From positions 124,001 to 188,000 of the forward strand of contig NZ_JAJJJF010000002.1 in NCBI RefSeq assembly GCF_022458745.1: DNA of 64,000 nucleotides, read 5' to 3'. The position numbers and the translations under genes were made by a program. This DNA comes from Bacillus piscicola (GTDB lineage Bacteria; Bacillota; Bacilli; Bacillales; Marinococcaceae). Below, one piece after another: positions 57,934 through 64,000 of this stretch. Numbering within the stretch: the first letter of the stretch is position 1; each line of letters opens with the position of its first letter. The notes under the pieces are model-generated. The model worked only from the letters and a program-made list of their open reading frames with translations, did no database searches and was not told the origin of the DNA.

Positions 57934-59894
57934 TGTCAGATCTGATCGGGAAGAGAATTAGTGAGCGTTATGATATTGAGAAAAAAATTGGCGGGGGCGG
58001 TATGGCTCACGTTTATAAGGCAAATGACCTTATTTTAGAACGTGCCGTCGCTGTAAAAGTGCTGCAGCCGCAGTACAATACGGATGACGAATTTATCCGT
58101 CGCTTTTACCGGGAAGCTCAAGCCGCAACGAGCTTAGCTCACCCACACATTGTCAATATTTATGACGTCGGTGAGGAACAGCAGCTTTATTATATCGTCA
58201 TGGAATATATTGATGGTGATACATTAAAGGGAAAGATCCAAAAGGAAGGTCCGCTGCCGCTTGCAGAAGCCGCCGGCTTAATGGACCAAGTGCTCGGCGC
58301 CATCAGTCATGCGCATGCAAATCAAATCATTCATCGCGATATAAAGCCACATAACATTCTTTTAAACAAGAGTGGAGAAGCGAAAGTTACCGACTTCGGC
58401 ATCGCACGGGCGGCGTCGGCCGCGACTATTACGCACACAAATTCCGTTATGGGTTCTGTACATTATCTCTCCCCGGAACAGGCGAAAGGCGGAATCGTCA
58501 CCGCGCAGTCAGATATCTATTCTCTCGGAGTAGTTCTTTACGAAATGGTAACCGGGGCTTTGCCTTATACGGGAGATTCTGCTGTCAGTATTGCTTTAAA
58601 GCATTTGCAGGAACCGCTCCCACTGCCCTCGGAAAAGCGTCCCGAGCTGCCACAAAGCTTTGAAAATGTGATTTTAAAAGCTACCGTGAAAGACCCGCAG
58701 CTTCGCTATAAAAGCGTCGCAGACATGCAGCGTGACTTAAAGACAGCACTTTCACCGGAACGCCGCAATGAATCACGTTTTGAAGTTCCGCATGATGAAG
58801 AAGCAACGAAAGCGATCCCTATCATAAAAGATGACGCCGACGACAGTACGAAAATAACAAATCACAAGACAATTCAGCATAATCCGCCTCCGCAGCAAGC
58901 AGAAGAATCTGCTGCGCCCAAAAAACGGAGACGTTGGCGCAGGTTCCTTTTATTTTTCACGCTGTTTTTACTGGCGGCTGCGATTGCGGCGTTTACGATT
59001 ATACCCAATATGCTGCGCGTTGCCGAAACAAAAGTACCGGACGTTCGGAATCTCGAGGAAGCAGCTGCTGCTGAAGAATTGGAAGAAGCGCAGTTAAAGC
59101 CTGAAATCGAACGGGTCTTTGATGCCGATGTGGAGAAAGACTACGTCATCTCGCAAGCCCCAGGCAGCGGAAAAATAGTGAAAGTGGACACCACTGTGAA
59201 GCTTTACGTAAGTGACGGGCAAAAAGAAGAAACGGTGCCGGACGTAACCGGGCTCAGCCCCACAAAAGCCGAAGACGTATTAAGCGCTTATAAAAATATT
59301 GATATCACTGAAAAAGAATCAACCGAGTATCCTCCTGGTCAAATAATCGAACAAAATCCAGCTGCAGGTGAAACAGTAATCCCTGCTGACACAACAATCT
59401 ATTTAACGTCTAGTATTGAGAAAGAATTTCAACTGGAAAACTTAGAAGGAGCCTCCAAGGAAGCTGCCGAAAACTACTTGAAAAATAACCATTTAAGCGG
59501 AACCTTTGAGAGCAGGCATTCTGATGCAGTGCGGGAAGGACGGATTATTGAACACTCCCCCGGCCCGTATAGCAATGTAAAAGCGAATGATAAAATTTCT
59601 TTTGTCGTTTCTGCAGGACCAAAAGAACCAGAAAAAGAAAACGAACCGGAACAGGTGGAAGCGGTTGTTCCAGTTGAAGTAGCAGAGGGAAAGGGCAATT
59701 CATTTGATATACGGATTGAGTATGAGGATGCTACGACAGAAGGGACGAGTGTTTTTATAGAAGAAACGATATCGGAAACCAAGACATATCGTATTCCTTT
59801 AGAGATCACTCGGGAACAACCGGGAACTTATACGCTTTATGTAAATGATGAAGAAGTCCAATCGAACCGTTTTAACTACGGCGATGAATATTAG
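57933..59894 (+). CDS. prkC: PASTA-domain Ser/Thr protein kinase PrkC
   Basis: Membrane kinase sensing muropeptides, linked to wall control and spore germination. 653 residues: kinase domain with IGGGGMAHVYKA, HRDIKPHN (about residue 135) and DFGIA; an Arg/Lys-rich juxtamembrane stretch; one transmembrane helix near 345; three PASTA repeats (about 360-565); and a C-terminal Ig-like part ending NRFNYGDEY. Coupled with its phosphatase by start-stop overlap. Confidence 0.96.
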   Translation: MSDLIGKRISERYDIEKKIGGGGMAHVYKANDLILERAVAVKVLQPQYNTDDEFIRRFYREAQAATSLAHPHIVNIYDVGEEQQLYYIVMEYIDGDTLKGKIQKEGPLPLAEAAGLMDQVLGAISHAHANQIIHRDIKPHNILLNKSGEAKVTDFGIARAASAATITHTNSVMGSVHYLSPEQAKGGIVTAQSDIYSLGVVLYEMVTGALPYTGDSAVSIALKHLQEPLPLPSEKRPELPQSFENVILKATVKDPQLRYKSVADMQRDLKTALSPERRNESRFEVPHDEEATKAIPIIKDDADDSTKITNHKTIQHNPPPQQAEESAAPKKRRRWRRFLLFFTLFLLAAAIAAFTIIPNMLRVAETKVPDVRNLEEAAAAEELEEAQLKPEIERVFDADVEKDYVISQAPGSGKIVKVDTTVKLYVSDGQKEETVPDVTGLSPTKAEDVLSAYKNIDITEKESTEYPPGQIIEQNPAAGETVIPADTTIYLTSSIEKEFQLENLEGASKEAAENYLKNNHLSGTFESRHSDAVREGRIIEHSPGPYSNVKANDKISFVVSAGPKEPEKENEPEQVEAVVPVEVAEGKGNSFDIRIEYEDATTEGTSVFIEETISETKTYRIPLEITREQPGTYTLYVNDEEVQSNRFNYGDEY

Positions 59895-59902
59895 GAGGGA
59901 TT

Positions 59903-60781
59903 ATGCAAGAAGGAATCATTGTAAAAGCACTCAGCGGATTTTACTACGTGGAAAATGACAACGGCATCCATGAATGCAGGGGAAGAGGCTTGTTTCGTAA
60001 ACAGAAAATCAGCCCTCTCGTCGGTGATCATGTTTTTTTTGAGGCTGAAAAAAACAAAGAGGGGTACGTATATGAAATAAGCGATAGAAAAAATATACTT
60101 ACTCGTCCCCCGGTCGCTAACATTGATCAAGCATTTCTTATTTTTTCCGCCGAAGACCCGGCTTTTTCAACTCTGTTATTAGACCGTTTTCTCGTGCACA
60201 TGGAAGCAAAAGACGTAGAAGCAATTATTGTTGTTAATAAGATGGACTTAGCAAATGAGGAACGGAAAAGAGAGCTTGAAACGCATCGCAGCGACTATGA
60301 AAGTGCCGGCTACCCGTTTTATTTTGTCACCGGGACAAACGGGAAGGGGCTAGAACAGCTCTCAGCCCATTTAAAAGACAAGTTGACGATCGTAGCTGGC
60401 CAGTCGGGAGTCGGGAAATCCACGCTTTTAAACAGCCTTGATTCTTCTCTTTCATTAAAAACAGGGGAAATTTCGACTCATCTTGGTCGCGGAAAGCATA
60501 CGACCCGGCATGTTGAGCTGATTCGTATGTTTGGCGGCCTTATTGCAGACACTCCCGGCTTCAGCTCACTGGATTTTCAATTTGCCGAAGAAGAGAACTT
60601 AGATGTCTGTTTTCCAGAGATGCGCGAACGTTTGCCAAATTGTAAGTTTCGTGGCTGCACTCATCGGAAAGAACCGGGTTGTGCTGTGAAAGCTGCACTT
60701 TTGGATGGAGAAATTGCAGATTATCGCTATAAACATTATGTTCAATTCTTTGAAGAGATTTCGAAAATACGGAGGTATTAG
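59903..60781 (+). CDS. rsgA: Small ribosomal subunit biogenesis GTPase RsgA (CpgA)
   Basis: 292 residues: N-terminal OB fold, circularly permuted GTPase (NKMD before the P-loop GQSGVGKST, then DTPGF), and C-terminal zinc finger (C...CTHRKEPGC). Checks late 30S maturation. Eight bases after prkC with TAGGAGGG. Confidence 0.96.
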   Translation: MQEGIIVKALSGFYYVENDNGIHECRGRGLFRKQKISPLVGDHVFFEAEKNKEGYVYEISDRKNILTRPPVANIDQAFLIFSAEDPAFSTLLLDRFLVHMEAKDVEAIIVVNKMDLANEERKRELETHRSDYESAGYPFYFVTGTNGKGLEQLSAHLKDKLTIVAGQSGVGKSTLLNSLDSSLSLKTGEISTHLGRGKHTTRHVELIRMFGGLIADTPGFSSLDFQFAEEENLDVCFPEMRERLPNCKFRGCTHRKEPGCAVKAALLDGEIADYRYKHYVQFFEEISKIRRY

Positions 60782-60785
60782 TACC

Positions 60786-61445
60786 ATGGTTAAAATTGCC
60801 CCATCGATATTATCAGCTGATTTTGCACGACTGCAGGAGGAAATAAAAGAAGTAGATGAAGGAGGGGCGGATTACATTCATATTGATGTGATGGACGGGC
60901 ACTTTGTCCCGAATATTACGATTGGTCCCCTTATCGTTGAAGCGGTGCGCCCCCATACGGAAAAACCACTCGATGTCCATCTCATGATTGAAGAGCCGGA
61001 TCGGTATATACCAGAGTTTGCCAACGCAGGTGCAGATATTATTTCCGTTCATGTCGAAGCATGTCCTCATTTGCATCGGACAATACAGCTGATTAAAGGC
61101 GAAGGTGTAAAAGCAGGAGTTGTTCTGAATCCAGCAACACCGATTGAATCGCTGACGTACATTTTAAAAGAAGTAGACCTTATTCTTTTAATGACCGTTA
61201 ACCCCGGTTTCGGCGGACAGGCGTTCATCCCTGAGGTTCTTGCTAAAATAACGCAACTTAAAGCCGAACTCCAGGCCATCAGCCATCATGCAGAAATAGA
61301 AATTGATGGCGGAATTAACACGGAAACAGCGAAAGCATGTGCCCGTGCAGGTGCGGATGTCCTAGTTGCAGGTTCTGCTATCTATAAAAAAACAAACCGA
61401 AAAGAGGCTATTGCCGCTATCCGCGAAGCTGCAACTACTTCTTAA
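60786..61445 (+). CDS. rpe: Ribulose-phosphate 3-epimerase
   Basis: Interconverts ribulose-5-P and xylulose-5-P. 219 residues, TIM barrel: APSILSADF, HIDVMDGHFVPN (metal His/Asp), MTVNPGFGGQAF and EIDGGIN. ATG 60786 follows GGAGGT; the longer frame from 60705 runs back inside rsgA and is not a real start. In B. subtilis thiN follows; here a terminator and an opposite-strand transporter do. Confidence 0.96.
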   Translation: MVKIAPSILSADFARLQEEIKEVDEGGADYIHIDVMDGHFVPNITIGPLIVEAVRPHTEKPLDVHLMIEEPDRYIPEFANAGADIISVHVEACPHLHRTIQLIKGEGVKAGVVLNPATPIESLTYILKEVDLILLMTVNPGFGGQAFIPEVLAKITQLKAELQAISHHAEIEIDGGINTETAKACARAGADVLVAGSAIYKKTNRKEAIAAIREAATTS

Positions 61446-61453
61446 AGGAAGGA

Positions 61454-61494
61454 AAAACCAGACTCCTGTAGATGAAGAGGGAGTCTGGTTTTTT
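61454..61494. terminator. Terminator after rpe
   Basis: AACCAGACTC (61456-61465)/GAGTCTGGTT (61481-61490), A-run before and T-run after, so it may serve the convergent transporter gene too. Confidence 0.92.
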
Positions 61495-61506
61495 GCGGGG
61501 CAACTG

Positions 61507-63054
61507 TTATGTGGGCCGGATTTGTGTACCTTTTTTTCGTCTTCTTGTCTGCTGTAATGTGTCAGTGCGCGGAGCCGGTTTCCGTTCTTGTTTAAAGGCT
61601 TTTAAGATCGAGATCATCATAGCGAGCAATACAAGAGAAAGTGGAAAGGCACTCACAATGATTGTCGTTTGAATCGCTTCAAGACCGCCCGATGCCATTA
61701 AAACAACCGCCGAGGCTGCTAAGATGATGCCCCAGCTGTATTTAACAAGGTTTGGAGGTTCTATCCCGCTTTTCGTTGTCTGCATACCGAGCACGTACGT
61801 TGCTGAATCGGCAGAAGTAATAAAGAAGGTGGAAATAAGAAACAGAGTAATGATAGACATAAGCCAACCCAGTGGTAGTTGCTCGAAAACGAAAAACAGA
61901 GCCGTTTCAAGTGTCTGCTGGGAGACGGGAAGGCCTAAGTTATATTCGAGAAAGATACCAGTACCTCCAAAGACAACAAACCACAGCGTACAGACAACTG
62001 CCGGTATGACTAAAACAGCAATCATAAATTCGCGTACGGTCCTTCCTTTTGAGACACGTGCGATAAACGTGCCGACAAATGGTGACCACGAAATCCACCA
62101 AGCCCAGTAAAAAATAGTCCAGTTTTGAAACCAAGCGGCATCCTCAGGGTTAAAAGGTGCCAAACGCAGTCCCATCTGTATGATATTCTGAATATAGGAG
62201 CCAAACGTTGTTGTATACAAATTCAGTAAAAAAATAGTAGGGCCAATAATAAGCAGTGCTGCAAACAGGAGTACTGCAAGCACCATGTTTGCATTGCTTA
62301 AATATTTAATTCCTTTGTTCAGGCCAGTACCTGCGCTTAGCATAAACAGTACAGTCACAGCAGCAATGATAATAAGCTGGGTGACGAAATTGTTTGGGAT
62401 CCCTGTTAAAAAGTGCAGCCCGCCGTTTATCTGAGCGGCACCTAATCCGAGTGAAGCACACACACCAAATACGGTTGCAAACACAGCAATGGTATCAATA
62501 ACTTCCCCTGTACGTCCGCTCGCCCTATCCCCGATAAGCGGCCGCAAGGTAGAACTCATCAAACCGGGATATCCTTTTCGAAATTTAAAATAAGCAAGCC
62601 CGAGGGCGATGGAAGCATAGATGGCCCAAGCATGAAATCCCCAATGTAAGTAGGTGTAACGCAGGCTCATAATGGCGGCCTCTTGTGTCCCGCCTTCTGC
62701 TAGGATCGGCGGATCGGCAAAGTGGGAAATCGGTTCGGAGACTCCAAAAAAAAGCAAGCCAATCCCCATCCCTGCACTAAAAAGCATTGCTATCCAGGTG
62801 AGACGGCTAAATTCAGGAGTATCGTTATCTTTTCCGAGCTTAATTTTTCCAAATTTTCGGCTGAAGATCATAAACAGAGCAAAAAATAAAAATAAAGTTG
62901 CGGACACCTGGTAAAACCAACCGAAATTTTGCATGAAGAATGCAAGCGCTGCATCCATTGCATTTCCGAGAATTTCAGGAAAGAATACCCCGAATAGAAC
63001 GAAAAGAATAGATAGAATAATCGAAACCCAAAATACTCTTGTTACTTTATCCAT
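61507..63054 (-). CDS. BCCT family betaine/choline/carnitine transporter
   Basis: 515 residues with 12 helices. Helix 3 glycine stretch GMGIGLLFFGVSEPI and the Trp-rich helix 8 signature FYWAWWISWSPFVGTFIARVSKGR identify BCCT. The sodium-coupled type of helix 3 is like glycine betaine carriers such as OpuD; substrate is inferred. A basic C-terminal tail (QTRRRKKGTQIRPT) may be an osmosensing element. ATG 63054 after AAAGGAGG. Inserted between rpe and spoVM against the ancestral order. Confidence 0.93.
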   Translation of the reverse strand: MDKVTRVFWVSIILSILFVLFGVFFPEILGNAMDAALAFFMQNFGWFYQVSATLFLFFALFMIFSRKFGKIKLGKDNDTPEFSRLTWIAMLFSAGMGIGLLFFGVSEPISHFADPPILAEGGTQEAAIMSLRYTYLHWGFHAWAIYASIALGLAYFKFRKGYPGLMSSTLRPLIGDRASGRTGEVIDTIAVFATVFGVCASLGLGAAQINGGLHFLTGIPNNFVTQLIIIAAVTVLFMLSAGTGLNKGIKYLSNANMVLAVLLFAALLIIGPTIFLLNLYTTTFGSYIQNIIQMGLRLAPFNPEDAAWFQNWTIFYWAWWISWSPFVGTFIARVSKGRTVREFMIAVLVIPAVVCTLWFVVFGGTGIFLEYNLGLPVSQQTLETALFFVFEQLPLGWLMSIITLFLISTFFITSADSATYVLGMQTTKSGIEPPNLVKYSWGIILAASAVVLMASGGLEAIQTTIIVSAFPLSLVLLAMMISILKAFKQERKPAPRTDTLQQTRRRKKGTQIRPT

Positions 63055-63297
63055 GAGGCAGCCTCCTTTATGGATAGTGTCTGACAAAACGATGTACTTT
63101 ATGCCCGCTTTCCTTCATATATCTTGGAAAAGAGATAGTATTAAATTTTCTATGTACTATTTGGCAATTATTGAATATACATATAAAAGAAAACGTAATT
63201 GCTGAGAAAGTGGTAAGAGGGAGCAGCGCCAATAAAATAGGGGACAATGCGAATGGCGGCGTGCCGCGTAAATATACATGAAATGGGAGGAGATTCT

Positions 63298-63378
63298 ATG
63301 AAGTTTTACACCATTAAGTTACCTAAGTTTCTCGGGGGGTTTGTGCGCGCCGTGCTCGGATCGGTCAAGAAAGATTGA
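63298..63378 (+). CDS. spoVM: Stage V sporulation protein M (26 aa)
   Basis: 26 residues beginning MKFYTIKLPKFLGGFVRA and ending GSVKKD, differing from the B. subtilis peptide at only four positions. This amphipathic helix recognises the convex forespore membrane and recruits SpoIVA for coat assembly; Pro9 is kept. GGGAGGAG ends six bases before the ATG. I could not pick out a convincing sigma-E promoter upstream. Confidence 0.97.
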   Translation: MKFYTIKLPKFLGGFVRAVLGSVKKD

Positions 63379-63412
63379 CATATTATTATTATGTAAACTA
63401 ATAGGGGAAGAT

Positions 63413-63460
63413 AAAAAAACCGGAACTTTCGTATTTATTAATACGGTTCCGGATTTTTTA
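63413..63460. terminator. Bidirectional terminator between spoVM and rpmB
   Basis: CCGGAAC (63420-63426)/GTTCCGG (63446-63452) with inner CGTATT/AATACG, flanked by A7 and T6. Serves both convergent genes. Confidence 0.93.
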
Positions 63461-63467
63461 TCATGTT

Positions 63468-63656
63468 TTATACACGCTCAACTTTACCAGATTTCAACGC
63501 GCGTGCAGAAACATAAACTCGTTTCGGTTTGCCGTCAACCATAATGCGCACTTTTTGGACATTCGCTCCCCAGCGGCGTTTGGTCGCGTTGTTAGCGTGT
63601 GAACGGTTATTACCAGATTTAGGACCTTTTCCTGTGATATAGCATTTACGTGCCAT
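63468..63656 (-). CDS. rpmB: 50S ribosomal protein L28 (bL28)
   Basis: 62 residues, [16 protein letters not shown] start and [14 protein letters not shown] end as in B. subtilis. Starts at 63656 behind AAGGAGGTG. It has a single CxxxG-type Cys (ARKC) rather than the four-Cys zinc form. Opposite strand to spoVM, its usual neighbour. Confidence 0.97.
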   Translation of the reverse strand: MARKCYITGKGPKSGNNRSHANNATKRRWGANVQKVRIMVDGKPKRVYVSARALKSGKVERV

Positions 63657-63715
63657 TGTGTGCACCTCCTTCTATCCGTCAAGCATTTCAAATACACAAT
63701 CAGTCATACTTGAAT

Positions 63716-63744
63716 ATTTTAGCATAAGCATAACGCTAGCGCAA
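63716..63744 (-). promoter_or_regulatory. Sigma-A promoter of rpmB
   Basis: Minus strand TTGCGC (63744-63739), 17-bp spacer, TAAAAT (63721-63716). Confidence 0.65.
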
Positions 63745-63873
63745 TATGAAGTTGAAATGAATGACAGCAGGCAAATTGCTTGCCGACGAAGAAAGACACC
63801 GCTTTTATTTAGGAATAGAGTATAGTAAAATAACCGTATCTAAAGGTTGGAAACGAATAAGGAGGGCTTCTGA

Positions 63874-64000
63874 ATGTCCATAGAAATGAATTCACAGTTA
63901 GGTGCTATTGATGTGTCGAAAGAGGTAGTAGCTACAATTGCCGGAGGAGCAGCTATCGATTGTTACGGGATCGTTGGTATGGCCTCGCAAAAGCAGATAA
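63874..64000 (+). CDS. Asp23/Gls24 family protein YloU, 3' truncated
   Basis: ATG 63874 eight bases after AAGGAGGG. The 42 visible residues begin SIEMNSQLGAIDVSKEVVAT and reach CYGIVGMAS, the Asp23/Gls24 pattern, and run off the window. Divergent from rpmB as yloU is in B. subtilis. The family is linked to envelope stress; role here unknown. Confidence 0.9.
   Translation, partial: MSIEMNSQLGAIDVSKEVVATIAGGAAIDCYGIVGMASQKQI

Overview
This window reads as a chromosome segment of an endospore-forming Bacillaceae bacterium. Three things point there: the sporulation genes (spoVD, spoVE, spoIIGA-sigE-sigG, ylmC, spoVM), the strong AGGAGG-type ribosome binding sites, and a gene order that follows Bacillus subtilis for most of its length. 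A BCCT-type osmolyte transporter would fit a salt-tolerant lifestyle, but that is inference and I do not assign a genus. No tRNA, rRNA, intact insertion sequence, prophage or CRISPR array was seen.

Layout. 1-12.6 kb is the division and cell wall cluster: spoVD (5' truncated by the window), murE, mraY, murD, spoVE, murG, murB, divIB, ftsA, ftsZ. 12.6-13.1 kb holds a 52-bp tandem repeat array and a looser second array. 13.1-20.0 kb is the sporulation sigma cassette (spoIIGA-sigE-sigG), then ylmC, and then the division group pgeF, ylmE, sepF, ylmG, ylmH, divIVA. 20.0-24.7 kb is T-box-controlled ileS, lspA and an RluD-type pseudouridine synthase. 24.7-35.5 kb is the pyrimidine operon pyrR-pyrP-pyrB-carA-carB-pyrK-pyrD-pyrF-pyrE, with three PyrR attenuators. 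35.5-43.2 kb is an accessory stretch: an interrupted cueP-like gene, gene debris, mqo, a small basic protein gene, a palindromic repeat, a permease, an alcohol dehydrogenase-family gene and an unknown gene. 43.2-64 kb returns to conserved order: rqcH, a Ca2+ P-type ATPase, yicC, remA, gmk, rpoZ, coaBC, priA, fmt, rsmB, rlmN, stp, prkC, rsgA, rpe, then an inserted BCCT transporter, spoVM, rpmB and the start of a Gls24/YloU gene.

How the genes work together. The first block makes and polymerises peptidoglycan precursor at the septum (Mur enzymes, SpoVE/SpoVD) and builds the Z-ring (FtsA, FtsZ, SepF, DivIB, DivIVA). SpoIIGA matures pro-sigmaE, and sigmaG follows in the forespore. The pyr operon makes UMP from bicarbonate and is shut off by UMP-bound PyrR. 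The last block joins nucleotide supply, translation start and quality control (fmt, rsmB, rlmN, rqcH, rsgA) and PASTA-kinase signalling.

The two most notable observations are these. (1) The cueP-like gene has a single in-frame TGA at a conserved cysteine position. A 17-nt hairpin with a GGU loop begins 11 nt after it, which is the geometry of a bacterial selenocysteine insertion element, so this is either an undescribed selenoprotein or a fresh nonsense mutation. (2) The CarA encoded in the pyr operon has lost the glutaminase nucleophile Cys (Gly) and the catalytic His (Gln), and the same operon lacks pyrC.
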